DNA from: Panax quinquefolius
Taxonomy: Eukaryota > Streptophyta > Magnoliopsida > Apiales > Araliaceae
Length of the DNA stretch: 64,000 nt
NCBI GenBank assembly: GCA_020205615.1
Contig: CM035166.1
Coordinates: forward strand, 89,643,043-89,707,042
Direction: 5' to 3'
A model generated the notes under the pieces. That model ran no database searches. It saw nothing but the letters and a program-made list of their open reading frames with translations, and was not told the origin of the DNA. Positions 46,098-57,727 of this stretch are shown here, piece by piece. How positions within the stretch are numbered: position 1 is the stretch's first letter; every line of letters starts with the position of its first letter. The position numbers and the translations under genes were made by a program.

Positions 46098-47132
46098 TAT
46101 GATAAAATCTAGCTAGGTGACCTTCTCTTCCAAAATTGTAACACGTTTTGGACTGATGCACACAGTTTGGACTGATGTGTCCCTCCCCTCTGCATTTGAA
46201 GCATATGATAGGTGGGCGTTCTCCTTCGTTAACAATGGGTGTTGGTGCTGACGTCTTTCCATCATTGTTGAATCTCCTCTTCTTGAAATGTCCACTTTTA
46301 TTATCTTGGCCATGATTACCACCGAAGTGGTTACCATTTCTGGCATGTTGATTTCATCCACGTTTGTTGTCACCGCTTCGATGACTGCTACCACTGGTAT
46401 TATCATTTTACCGGCCGCTTTCTCTTGGTTGGGTTGACTCATTTGTGAGAAATTAGAAGTTGACGTATCTCGGGTTTCAAACCTCTTAGAAACATCCGCG
46501 TCATTCTTTCCTCATTATCAACCAAGTGGGATGTAAACCGGGACAACTCAGCAAACTTGGCTTCGTACTGCGACACGGTCATATTGTTTTGCTCCAGGTT
46601 GATGAAATCTACATCCTTCATGTGATAAATACTTTCGGGCAAGTACTTGTCGTTGAACAGTTCTTGGAACTTCTCCCAAGACATTTTGAATGCAGCAAGC
46701 TGGGTACGCTTTACAGAATCCCACCAGTAATCTGCCTCTCCTCGCAACATAAAGGTGGCAAAGGGGACCTTTTTGCTCCTCGGAGCATCCCAAGACATCA
46801 AATATCTTGGTGATCTGCTTTATCCACGTCTCCGCCTTAAGTGGTTTTGGCTCTCCAATAAACTTCGGTGGTCCCAGTTCCTTGAACTGCTTAGCAGTGA
46901 CCGTCCGAGAGTTGCCAGTGTTTCCACCTGCATTTTGGACATGAGCCGCCGCTCTCGCCTGATGTTGCATAAATTTCATAAAGCCTCTGAACATCTCATC
47001 GTTCATCATTTGATCGTTGTTGTTTACCTGTGGATTATTGTCTTCCTGTTGCACATTATCCTGGGTATTCATCTGTGGTGACTCAACGGTCTCCTGTGCA
47101 CCATTGCTATTCTCAACATTATGGGATGTCAT
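46098..47132 (-). pseudogene. gag of B2 with one ruined zinc knuckle
   Basis: The ATG at 47130-47132 begins MTSHNVENSNGAQETVESPQ. An asparagine/glutamine-rich N terminus leads to VTAKQFKELGPPKFIGEP. One extra base near 46770 shifts the frame into the ORF 46439-46801 (MSWEKFQELFNDKYLPESIY). A deletion of about 53 bp after LISHK removes a capsid end segment present in B1. The first zinc knuckle is intact (CFKCRGEGHISPNC). In the second (46102-46143), Cys 2 is Phe and Cys 4 is Tyr. Confidence 0.88.
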
Positions 47133-47304
47133 TTTCAAATACTGCCACAAAAAAGGGTTAATTGACATACCACATATTATCCATATACTCTGACCGATCA
47201 ATTAAATACCAATTAAACTTAGGTAGGTCATGCTAGCGAAGGAATTCCCCGTCTCTCCCCTCCTAGTTCTTGTCTCACATCTCAGCCAAGGATCATATCC
47301 CTAA

Positions 47305-47317
47305 GCTTTGATACAAC
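47305..47317 (-). promoter_or_regulatory. Primer binding site of B2, degraded iMet type
   Basis: The minus strand reads GTTGTATCAAAGC at the end of the LTR, against TTGGTATCAAAGC in B1. It is the same site with one change at the PBS start. Confidence 0.8.
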
Positions 47318-48932
47318 CTGTGACGCCCCCAAAATAGGTATACATCAACCATCTTGAGTCGCCAAATACATGGTACAAAATTCAAATACAACTTAATAAT
47401 ACAACTGTCGTGTAAAATACGACAAAACATAAACTAAGAGTTTTAATACGAATATTGTCTTCTAGACAGTATTCAACTCAAATGGAGTCCTCAATATATT
47501 TATTATCACACTATTTCATAGAATAGTGAGGACTACTAATGCTATCATTTGGACCGTTAATCCGTTTGCCAACTAGAATCGGCTACGTTCTCATTTCCTG
47601 AAGAGAACAATGAAAGCAAAAGGGTGAGCTCAACTTGCCCAGTAAGAAATATTATGACTAAGATAATGCATAATAATTTATCGTTAGCCTTCAACAGTGT
47701 TAAACTGATAAAATATAACAAACATCAAGTTTAACTGCAGCGGAACAAGCAATCCATTAGAAGAGTCAAGTAGAGCATAAAATCTACTATCTTCTATAAT
47801 TTAAAAGGTTTTTCATCACTTTTATCGGTGAGACTCAGCTTAATAAATAATCCACATCATCGAATCACCCCTGCACTACGGCCAATGATATTCTTTAGTA
47901 TCACGACCACAAATTATCCATGCACTACGAGCCAAGGATATTCGTGTATTCATCAATGGTCATGATCATGCCAATAACTGTCCATCAATGCACTACAGGC
48001 CAATGAGGACTTTTACCACATCATTTGTAATATTACGGTCATGATTATACCGAATAATCCTTGGTCATAATCATACCAAGTCCATCTATGCAATACAGGC
48101 CACATATGACATTCAACATAATATAAACATGAGGATGATGACAATGATATAAGAATTCAATAAAACAAGTTCAAGGATAAATTTTTAAAGATTTATAATT
48201 TAATTTATCCAGAAATCAATAACGTCCAAATTGTCCACATGATACAGCTTTGTGGAGTAAAATTCAAGAATAATATTGTACCAAAAATAATTTGGACCGA
48301 AAACAAATCAATTTTTATCATGAATAGTACCCCGGGTGAATAGTACTTGAGTGAATAGTACTCCGGCATGAAAAAGTTAAAACTTATCAAGAATGCTTAG
48401 AATAATATTTCCATGAAAAGATACTGGATGAAGCGCAAATATCAAGGATATTCTACTAATTTTATGGAGTTTAGAAGCCAAAACTTTAACAAAACGAATA
48501 TAGAATTCAAAATCTGAAACGAAATAATATTACTTACATACTACAAAGTATGGAAGAAAATATTATATCAAGCGAATATTGAACAAAAATAACATCCCTT
48601 ACGAATATTAAACGAAAATAATATTTGTTACGAATATTAAACGAAAATAATATTTATTGCGAATATTAAACGAAAATGATATTTCCTATGAATATTGAAC
48701 TAAAATAATATCCATACGAATATGAAAAATAATATCTCTTCAGAATATGAAATAAATAATACCCCTTCCCTCAAAAAGTAGAGTATTCCAACTGGTATAG
48801 CGAGGATATTCTTGAAAAAAACTTATACTGTTTTCTACGCCCAAAGCTTTCTAAAACTCTAAAGAAATATGCTCAATATTATAGAAGAAGAATTCTCTGA
48901 TTCTGGTGTGATTTTCAGTTCTAAATAAGCAT

Positions 48933-48944
48933 CCTATTTATAGG
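48933..48944 (-). promoter_or_regulatory. TATA box of B2 5' LTR
   Basis: CCTATAAATAGG on the minus strand, identical to the 3' LTR box. It would drive B2 gag-pol from near 48910. Confidence 0.75.
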
Positions 48945-49158
48945 AGAATGAAAGGGGCACTGTGTAAGAAAAAAACTCACGAATTTCATACGCACATTCA
49001 TTGTTTGATTTTTCTCAAATAAAACAAAACAAAAGTATTATATATATTTATATAACATGTGTTTATAAGAAAAAATCCACCCACCCGTGAAAAACTTTCA
49101 CCAGTTTTCTCCCCCCTCCCCAAAAATCAACAACACATGGGCCCCACAGTGGCCCCAC

Positions 49159-49159
49159 C

Positions 49160-49222
<63 letters not shown>
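49159..49222. repeat. ATT trinucleotide microsatellite in B2 5' LTR
   Basis: About 21 ATT units. The 63-residue poly-Asn ORF reading across it (49098-49283 minus) is an artefact. Confidence 0.95.
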
Positions 49223-49225
<3 letters not shown>

Positions 49226-49993
49226 ATAACTTTCTACTGATTATTTTGAAAAATGGGTAAATGGGGGTCCATAAAATAAGCAAAATTTATCTCAAATACT
49301 TCATAAAAATTCCCTCAATATTTTTAACAACATTTATCATCATTATTATAATTCGTAATATTTAACAACTGTGTCGCTCCTGGAAAAGGGGCTTTCCAAT
49401 AAGGATTTCTCCTTATCATGCCATGATTAGGTGACTACACCTCTCATTGACAGAACTTCTAGATATCGTCAATATTGTAAATAATAATATTAATAACTTT
49501 GTCGTCTCAATTATTGATTTAATAATATATAAAATATCGACAATAATTGAATCAAATAACATGAGATACTATGCAGTAATTACTGTAGCAATAATTGAAC
49601 AAAACTGAGTAACTTCTCACGTAAGTATTAATAATAAATAATGTGTGCTACTATGCAACCACACGTATTACTGTACTTTTAACACCAGTTATTTAATAGT
49701 TTAACGGTAAACTTCCGCCATTATTTTCATAAAAAGATATTTCTATTATTTTCTAATTCCGACAATACTTTCATTGTGGGGTCCACCAATGATTGTGTCG
49801 TCGTACGAATATTCCCTGTTAAAATGAATATTCCCCGACCAATCGAATATGTTATAACCACTTGCTTACTTTGCAAAATTTATAAATATTACCCATAACT
49901 ATAACATTTTTTCAAATTCACATCTTAATATTCAAAAATGATATTTATAGAAAAATTCATCTTTATTCATAAAAGCTGGTGTCTTACAGGTAT

Positions 49994-50095
49994 GGCTAGA
50001 AATTATAATGTTTACTTGAGATTATGTCAAAATATATCCTTTTCTTTTATAACATGAAATGAATGTTTTCTTTAAAACATGTATATTTCAAAATG

Positions 50096-50137
<42 letters not shown>

Positions 50138-50176
50138 AGAGGATTAAGTGCATACCCCTTTATTTAACATACATTG
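49994..50176. other. Unassigned AT-rich flank with TA microsatellite
   Basis: Continuation of the pre-insertion sequence from 37105. It holds a TA run at about 50099-50135 and no ORF. Confidence 0.6.
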
Positions 50177-50484
50177 CTCACCACCTTTAGCAACGGTTCG
50201 GTCCGTCTCGTATATTAGAGAACTGTCGTCTTAGCTTTTAGCGACGCATCGAACCGTCGCCATAACATATAAACCGTTTATATGTTCTATAGCGACGGAC
50301 CAAACCCTCGCTAAAGGTGGTGAGACAACTGTGTAGTACACAGTCACCTATGACGACGGTTTTTTTGGACTATAGCGACAGTTTGTCCGTCGCTATAGCT
50401 ATTCTGGTCTATCGCGATGGGTGAACCGTCGCTATAGCCCAAAAAAAATTGTCTCCATAGGCAACTGTGTAATACACAGTTGTG
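50177..50484. repeat. Nested palindromes with GCGACGG motifs (MITE-like or transposon subterminal module)
   Basis: CTCACCACCTTTAGC (50177-50191) pairs with GCTAAAGGTGGTGAG (50310-50324), with an inner palindrome centred near 50270. A second large palindrome spans about 50325-50484 and contains ACTATAGCGAC/GTCGCTATAG and two copies of AACTGTGTANTACACAGTT. The motif GCGACGG or its complement recurs about eight times. Repeated palindromic GCGACGG words are, from memory, seen in subterminal regions of some plant DNA transposons such as CACTA. No CACTA terminus is visible. The flank to 50525 is AT-rich. Confidence 0.65.
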
Positions 50485-51481
50485 TATATACATATAACCC
50501 TATATACATATAGCTATGTGTATACTGTAAGACCCCAACTTTTATGAATAAAGATTTAATTTTCTCTAATTATTATTTTAAATAGTAAAGTGTTGATTTG
50601 ATATATTGCTATAGTTATGGGTGATATGTGCAAATTTTGCAAAGTAAGCGGGTTGTATATAGAAAACGACAAAATAACATTTTCATAAAATAACGGTAAG
50701 ACTTTTACCATTAAACTGTTTAAATACCCGGTGATAAAATGACAGTAATACGCATTGTTCCACAGTGGTACGCGATATTGTACAGTATCTCTGATTATTG
50801 ATGCTTACGTAAGAAGTCACTGAGTTTCATTCAATAATTGCCACAGTAATTACTGCATTGTATCTCATATTATTGATTCAATTATTGTTACATTATCATC
50901 TACATAATATTTTATATTATTAAATCAATAATTGAGACGACACAGTTATTCATATTATTAATTGTATTATTGACAATGTCTAGAAAGATCTATCGAAAAA
51001 AGTGATTTGGTTATTTAATTACGCGTCCATAAGGAGAAATCCTTATCCGAAAACCCCTCTTTTCTGGGAATGATCTGGTTGTCAATATTGTGAGTTATAA
51101 TATTAATGATGAATAATTGTTGAAAGATTAAAAAAGTGTTGATTGAAGATAAGTGATTTGTATCAGATATTTATTCAATTTGTGATATAAATAGAAGAGT
51201 TGTTGTATTATTCCATGGACCCCTAAGTGCCAAATTATTCAAAGCGTCAGTAGAAATTACTTTTCAATTTTTGTTTTATTGTTATAATAATAATAATAAA
51301 ACAAAAAACTTTTTGTATAAAACAAAAAAACTTTTTATATAAAATAGAAAACTTTTTAATATATATAAAGTTATTTGTTTTATTAGAATAATTTAAATGA
51401 ATAATGAAATCAGACGAAATTTTAGAAAATTCATTATTGAGTCTGTGATTGTTTACTATTTAAATAGTGTCCTGTCATTCT

Positions 51482-51489
51482 CCTATAAA
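51482..51489 (+). promoter_or_regulatory. TATA box of B4, hit by B3 insertion
   Basis: CCTATAAA at the B3 junction continues as TATG at 60123 in the pre-insertion order, matching CCTATAAATAG of other Tekay LTRs. The ATAAA target duplication lies inside the box. With B3 present the left copy still reads TATAAATG. Confidence 0.7.
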
Positions 51490-52904
51490 TGTGACGCCCC
51501 CAAAATTAGGTATACATCACCCATCTTGGGTCGCCAGATACATGGTACAGAATTCAAATACAACTTACTAATACAACTGTCGTGTACAATACGACAAAAC
51601 ATAAACTGTGAGTTTGAATACAAATATTGGCTACTAGATATTATACAAACTCAAAAGGAGTTCTCATTATAATTATTATCACACTATTTCACAGAATAGT
51701 GAGGACTACTAATGCTATCCTCTGGACCATCACTCCGCTTCCCGACTCGTCCCAAATATATTCTCATTTCACAAGAGAACAAAGAAAAGAAAGGTGAACT
51801 CAACTAGCCCAAAGAAGAAATATTATGACTAAGATAATGCAGAATAAATTATCATTAGTCTCCAACAATGTTAAACTGATAAAATTAATAAACATCAAGT
51901 TTAACTGCAGCGGAACAAGCAATCCATTAAAAGAGTCAAGTAGAAAATAAAATCTACTATCTTTTATGATTTAAAAGGTTTTTTCATCACTGTTATCACT
52001 GAGACTCAGCTTAATAAATATTCCACATCATCGAATCACCCCTTCACTACGGCCAAGGATATTCTTTAGTATCACAAACATAATTATCCATGAACTACGA
52101 GCCAAGAATATTTGTGTATTCATTAATGGTTATGATCATGCCAACAACTGTCCATCAATGCACTACGGGCCAATGAGGACTTTTACCACATCATTTGTAA
52201 CATTACGGTTACATGATTACAATCAATAATACCGGTCATAATCATACCAAGTCCATCTATGCACTCTGTGCCAAAGATGACTTTCAAAAAAATATAAATA
52301 TGAGGATGATGACAATGATATAAGAATTCAATAAAAACAAGTTCAAGAATTAATTTATCCAGGAACTAATAATGTCCAAATTGTCAACATGATACTGCTT
52401 TGTAGAGTAAAATTCAAGAATGATCAGAAAAATATTTCCATGAAAATATACTAGATGAAGCGCAAATATCAAGGATATTCTACTAATTTCATGGAGTATA
52501 GAAGTCAAAACTTTAACCAACTGAGTGACTTCTTGCTTAAGCATTAATAATCAATACCGTGTGCTACTATGCAACCACACGTATTACTGTACTTTTACTA
52601 CCGAGTAGTTCAATAGTATTAACGGTAAAACTTCTGCCATTATTTTTAATAAAATATTTTTGTCGTTTTCTCAATCTGACAATAATTCCGTTGTGGGGTC
52701 CACCAATGATTGTGTCGTCGTACGAATATTCCCTGCTAAAACGAATATTTCCCGACCAATCAAATATAATATAACAACTTGCATACTATGCAAAATTTAT
52801 AAATATTACCCACAACTATAACATTATATCAATTTCACTCCATAATATTCAAAAATAATATTTATAGAAAATTCATCTTTATTCAAAAAAGTTGGGGTTT
52901 TACA
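51490..52904 (-). mobile_element. 3' LTR of B3 with a 0.97 kb internal deletion
   Basis: It is the sister of 57731-60117 but lacks the segment corresponding to about 58773-59739. The join near 52518-52525 lies at a GAGT shared by both breakpoints. The missing part holds the TATA box and two TA microsatellites. The ends TGTGACGCC and GTTTTACA are intact. Confidence 0.9.
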
Positions 52905-52915
52905 ATCTCTCCTTC

Positions 52916-54300
52916 TTATGAAATTTCGCCCTCGAAATTAGGGTACGTACCTGGTATGTCAAAGAGGTAAGGATACCTTGATTTCATTTCAGATTCTAAC
53001 TCCCAAGTTATTTCCTCAACATCGTGGTTTCTCCACAAAACTTTGACTTGAGGTATAACCTTGGTGCGTAGAATATGTTCCTTCTGATCCAAGATTTGAA
53101 CAGGAACCTCTTCATACGTCAAATCTTCCGCTATTTCGTCCGATTCTAACTCAATAATGTGGTTCGGGTCTTCCACATATTTACGTAATATGGATATGTG
53201 AAAAATGTTATGAACACGAGACATACTTGGCAGAAAAAGCGAGTCTATATGCCACGCTTCCTACTCGATCAAGGATTAAAATGGGCCGATGAATCGAGGA
53301 TCGAGCTTTCCTCTCTTTCCAAATCTCGTAACTCCTTTCCATGGAGCAACACGTAACAACACATGATCTCTTATATCGAATTCCACGCCCTTTCGATGAA
53401 GATCAAGATAACTCTTTTGTCGATCTTTGTGAGGTTTTTATACGTCTGCGGATTGTTTGAATCTTTTTCGTAGTCATACGTATCAACTCCGGCCCCAACA
53501 ACGTTGCTTTCACCCACCTCATCCCAAAGATATTGGAGAACGACATTTTCTTCCATACAACGCTCAATGGAGCCATGCCAATACTTGCTTGATAACTATT
53601 GTTGTAGGAAAACACCACCAATGGTATGAACTTGTCCTAACTTCCTTGAAATCAAGGACACAGTAGTCTTAATAGATCTTCAAGAGTTTGAATAGTCCTC
53701 TCGATCGTCCGTCCATCCCGAGGATGATATGCCGAGCTAAATCGTAAATCTGTTCCCATAGCTTTCTGCAAACTAACCCAAAATCGTGAAGTAAATCTTG
53801 GGTCTCGATCAGAAACTATGGATACTAGCATACCATGCAATCTTATAATCTCGTTTATGTACATACGAGCAAGACGTTCAAGTGTATAAGTTTCTCGTAT
53901 CGGTAAGAAATGAGCAGACTTGGTCAATCTATCAACAATGACCCAAATCGCATCTATACCTTGAGAAACCTTAGGAAGACCGGTAACAAAATCCATTATA
54001 ATGTGCTCCCACTTCCATTTTGGAATTTCAAGTGGTTGCATTGACCTTTTGGTACTTGATGTCCGCCCGACTCGCCGACATGTTAGACACCCTTGAGATA
54101 AACAAATATATCTCTCTTTCATATCGCCCCACCAAAATGTATGTCAAGATCATGATACATTTTGTACTCCCAAGATGGATTGTAAACAGTGTGTTGTGCG
54201 CCCATCATGATTTTATACTTTAAATCGTGGTCGTTAGAACACAAAGTCCGGAGTCGACTCAAGTATTCCTTCTTCATCGATTCTTGCTTCCTAAGATAGC
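52916..54300 (-). pseudogene. Integrase and chromodomain of B3
   Basis: The chromodomain frame 52916-53224 is intact, with LTYEEVPVQILDQKEHILRT then KVLWRNHDVEEITWELES. The catalytic core (53652-54122) has MDFVTGLPKVSQGIDAIWVI, VSIVSDRDPRFTSRFW and the Glu in [15 protein letters not shown], so D, D and E are present. The C-terminal part is frameshifted between 53403 and 53640, and the zinc-finger region (54050-54300) is degraded. Confidence 0.9.
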
Positions 54301-54954
54301 ACCTTCTTGCACTTTCTTCCTCATACGATCGCCTCCGTGTCCAGAGCTTGAGCAGCTTTTAACTTTATCAATTAAAGCCTGCTTCTACTCAGATATTCAC
54401 CATCATCACATGGGTCCTTGAGTCTTTAACTCTATCTCCATCCTTTGTTCGTAAGTCACACAAAATGGGCCTTTGGTTGACAATATCGTACTCAGTGACT
54501 TGCATATGATCTTCTACTCAATGCGCCACCTACCACGCTCGCTTTTCCAAGATGGTATTGATGGTATGATCATAATCTTTCAATCAGCTTCAAGCCAACG
54601 TCGTTGTCGCATGTTGAGTTTCTTTTGAGTGAAGAAATATTTGAGGCTTTTATGATCCGTAAAGATCTACATCTTCTCCCCATACAAGTAATGCCTCCAA
54701 ATTTAAGTTCGAAGACCACAGCTGCTAACTCTAGGTCATGAGTAGGATAATTCCTCTCATATTCTTTGAGTTGTCGTGAGGCATAGGCTATGACTTTCCC
54801 ATGTTGCATGAGAACACATCCTAACCCTTTGCTCAAAGCATCATCAGAGATGACAAATCCTCCGAACTAGATGGTATTGTCGTAACAAAAGCAAAATGAG
54901 TATCCTCTTGAGTTCTTGAAAACTCTTCTCACATTCCTCGCTCCAACCGAACTT
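54301..54954 (-). pseudogene. RNase H and linker of B3
   Basis: The frame 54570-54836 reads [20 protein letters not shown] followed by [17 protein letters not shown], then shifts frame in the KIWRHYLYG region. Sequence down to 54301 corresponds to the RNase H-integrase linker and is broken. Confidence 0.8.
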
Positions 54955-55719
54955 TCAGATCTTTTCGATCACCGAAGTTAGTGGAGTGGCGATTCGAGAA
55001 AACCCTTCTACGAATCTCCGATAATAACCAGCTAAGCCGAGAAAGCTACGTACTTCGATCACTGATTTAGGTTGTTCCCAGCTTTGAATAGCTTCAATCT
55101 TTGCTGGGTCAACAAATATTCCATGACTTGATACCACGTGCCCAAGGAATGCTACTTCCTCAAGCCAGAACTCGCATTTCTTCAACTTGGCATAAAGCTT
55201 ATATTCACGAAGCTTTTCGAGTATCAACCTCAAGTGTTGCTCATAATCTTCACGGCTTTTGGAATAAATAAGGATGTCATCAATAAAGACGACCACAAAG
55301 TGATCCAAATATTCCTTGAATACTCGGTTCATCATATCCATGAAGGCAGCAGGATCATTAGTCAATCCAAAAGACATGACTAGGAATTCATAATGCCCGT
55401 ATCGAGTTCTGAAAGCCGTCTTTGGAATGTCATCGGTTCTAATCTTCAACTGGTGATATCCGGAACAAAGATCAATCTTTGAAAAGAATTTGGCTCCTTG
55501 CAACTGGTCAAACAGATCATCAATACGTGGCAATGGGTACCTATTTTTGATGGTGACATGATTCAACTCCCGATAATCAATACAAAGTCGCATACTCCCA
55601 TCTTTCTTCTTCACAAATAGAACAGGAGCACCCCAAGGAGAAGTACTAGGACGAATAAAGCCAATGTCTAACAATTCCTGCAGTTGGGTCTTTAACTCCT
55701 GAAGTTCAATAGGAGCCAT
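54955..55719 (-). pseudogene. Reverse transcriptase of B3, best preserved in the window
   Basis: The 254-codon open frame starts in [20 protein letters not shown] and contains [60 protein letters not shown] and [19 protein letters not shown]. It ends at a frameshift before the RNase H, where B1 and B2 have the shared TGA. It is offset from the protease frame by a one-base loss near 55825. Confidence 0.9.
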
Positions 55720-56516
55720 TCGATATGGGGCTTTGGAAATGGGTTTTGTACCGGGTTCAAAGTCGATACAAAATTCAATTTCACGCCTGGGGTAGGCCAG
55801 AAGTTCTTCGTGAAATACGTCGGAAATTCATTAACAATAGAAATATCATTTAAAACTGACGCATTTTTGTTTAGATCTGTGACATGAGCTAAGAAAGCTT
55901 GACATCCATTTTTCAATAAACGAATAGCTTTATGGCTTGAGATGGCAGTGATTGATTTTAATGGTTTGGTTGCTTGAATTCGCATAATAGGTTGGTTAGG
56001 AATATGAAAGCTAACAACCCTACGAAAATAATCAATTTTTGCATGATGTGTAGTTAACCAATCAATCCCTAGAATTACATCAAATGCAAGTATTTTCAAT
56101 GAAATAAGATCGACAGGTAACGTGCGGGTGTCGATTTGAACTAAACAAGACTTATAAACAGTGGATGTAATGAAGGTTTCTCCCAACGGAGTTTCAACAG
56201 ATAAGTCAAAGTCCAATTTCTCCGGAGTCAAATTTAAACGTTGAGCGCAAGTAGGAGAAATAAAAGTATGGGTAGAACCGGTATCAAATAAGGTACAAAC
56301 TTTGCTAGAGTTTATGATAAGCTTACCCGTGTTGACCTCGTTCGGGTTCCTTGCTTTCTGGGATGTTACAACAAACGCTCTCCCTTGCACTACCGGTTTT
56401 GACTTTTCTGGGAAGGCCTTTGGTGCCTCCATCCTAGCTGAACTTGTCTTCGGTAAACGACAAAATCGGGCTAGGTGACCTTCTCTTCCACAATTATAAC
56501 ATGCTTTAGACGGCAT
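55692..56516 (-). pseudogene. Second zinc knuckle and protease of B3
   Basis: A 274-codon open frame begins at an intact CCHC knuckle (CYNCGREGHLARFC) and continues through the protease active site LFDTGSTHTFISPTCAQRLN and AFDVILGIDWLTTHHAKIDY. The last 45 codons are out of frame after a base loss near 55825. The overlap with the RT ORF arises from that shift. Confidence 0.88.
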
Positions 56517-57545
56517 CGCGCAGTTTGGACTGATGTGTCCCTCTCCTCCGCATTTGAAGCATATGATAGGTGATCGTTCTCCTTCCTTAACAATGGGTGT
56601 TGGTGCTCACGTCTTTCCATCATTGTTGAATCTTCTCTTCTTGAAATGTCCATTTTTACTGTCTTGGCCATGATTACCACCGAAGTGGTTACCATTTCGC
56701 ATGTTGATTCCTCCACGCTTGTTGTCGCCGCTTTCATGACCGATACCACTAGTATTTTCATGTCACCACCGCTTTCTCTTAGTTGCTTTGACTGCTATAT
56801 CGCACTCCAATAATCGAGCCCTATTTACAACATCCGAGTACAAACACGCTTTATGAGAAATAAGATATCGACGTATCTCCTGCTTTTAAATCTCTTAAAA
56901 CATTCGCGTCATTCGCCTCCTCATTATCGACCAAATGGGATGCAAACCGGATAACTCCGCAAATTTAGCCTCGTATCATGCGACACTGGCCATATTGTTT
57001 TGTTCCAATTTGATAAACTCCACTTCTTTCATGTGATGAATACTCTGAAAGTACTTGTCGTTGAATAGCTCTTAGAACTTCTCCCAAGACATCTCTGAGT
57101 ATGTCAGTCGGGTACGCTTTTATAGATTCCCACCAAGAATCTTCCTCTTCACGCAATATGAAGGTGGCGAAGGAACCTTTTGCTCCTCTAACATCCCAAG
57201 ACATCAAATATCTTGGTGATCTCGCTTTATCCATGCTTCCGCCTTAAGTGGTTTTGGCTCTCCTATAAACTCCTATGGTCCCAGCCTCCTTGAACTATTT
57301 AGCGTTGACCGTCCGAGAGTTTTCAAGTGTTTCCACCTACATTTTGGACAGAGCCGCCTCACTTTGATGTTGCATGAATTGCATAAAAGCCTCCGAATAA
57401 TCATCATTCATCATTTGGTCGGTGTGTTGTTGTTTGCATGAGGATTATCGCTTTCGATGATGCACATTCTCCTCGATTATTGATATGTGGAGACTCAATG
57501 GTCTCTTGTGCTCCATTGCTATTTTCAACATTCTCGGATGTCATT
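56517..57545 (-). pseudogene. gag of B3, heavily frameshifted
   Basis: The ATG at 57543-57545 starts MTSENVENSNGAQETIESPH. Capsid words survive in three frames (SWWESIKAY near 57125, DVLGEVLRAIQRQVLSEYSS near 57060). The first zinc knuckle lies near 56545-56590. More decayed than the B3 RT. Confidence 0.82.
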
Positions 57546-57716
57546 TTCAGATACTGCCACAAAACAAAGGTTCATTAACATATAACATATTATCCATATA
57601 CTTTGACCGGCCAATAAAATACCAAATAAACTTAGGTAGGTCATACTAGCGAAGGAATTCCCTGCCTCCCCCCTCCTAGTTCTAGTCTCACATCTTAGCC
57701 GTGGATCATATCCTAA

Positions 57717-57727
57717 GCTCGATACCA
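57717..57727 (-). promoter_or_regulatory. Primer binding site of B3 (iMet type)
   Basis: The minus strand reads TGGTATCGAGC, one change from TGGTATCAGAGC-type sites by a lost base, directly inside the LTR end. Confidence 0.82.

Larger units (their letters stand above)
37111..49988 (-). mobile_element. Complete Tekay/Del-type chromovirus copy B2
   Basis: Two LTRs of about 2.67 kb (37111-39785 and 47319-49988) bound gag-pol on the minus strand. Flanks GGTAC (37106-37110) and GGTAT (49989-49993) are a 5 bp target duplication with one change. Removing the 2,756 bp nested insertion gives an element of about 10.1 kb. The LTRs remain alike, with scattered substitutions and indels, so the insertion is younger than B1 or element A. 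Stops and frameshifts make it defective. Confidence 0.93.
47319..49988 (-). mobile_element. 5' LTR of B2
   Basis: TGTGACGCCCCC to ...GGTGTCTTACA on the plus strand, the sister of 37111-39785. It contains three copies of the GTGAATAGTACT unit (48321-48370) and a long ATT run (49159-49222) where the sister has a short TA run. Confidence 0.93.

Noticed and set aside
49098..49283. Poly-asparagine ORF on the minus strand
   Set aside because: Reads the ATT trinucleotide run in the B2 LTR.
51181..51200. TATAAATAG at 51186-51194 as the B4 promoter
   Set aside because: Alignment with other Tekay LTRs places the conserved TATA box at the B3 junction (51482-51489); this one matches a non-conserved upstream site.
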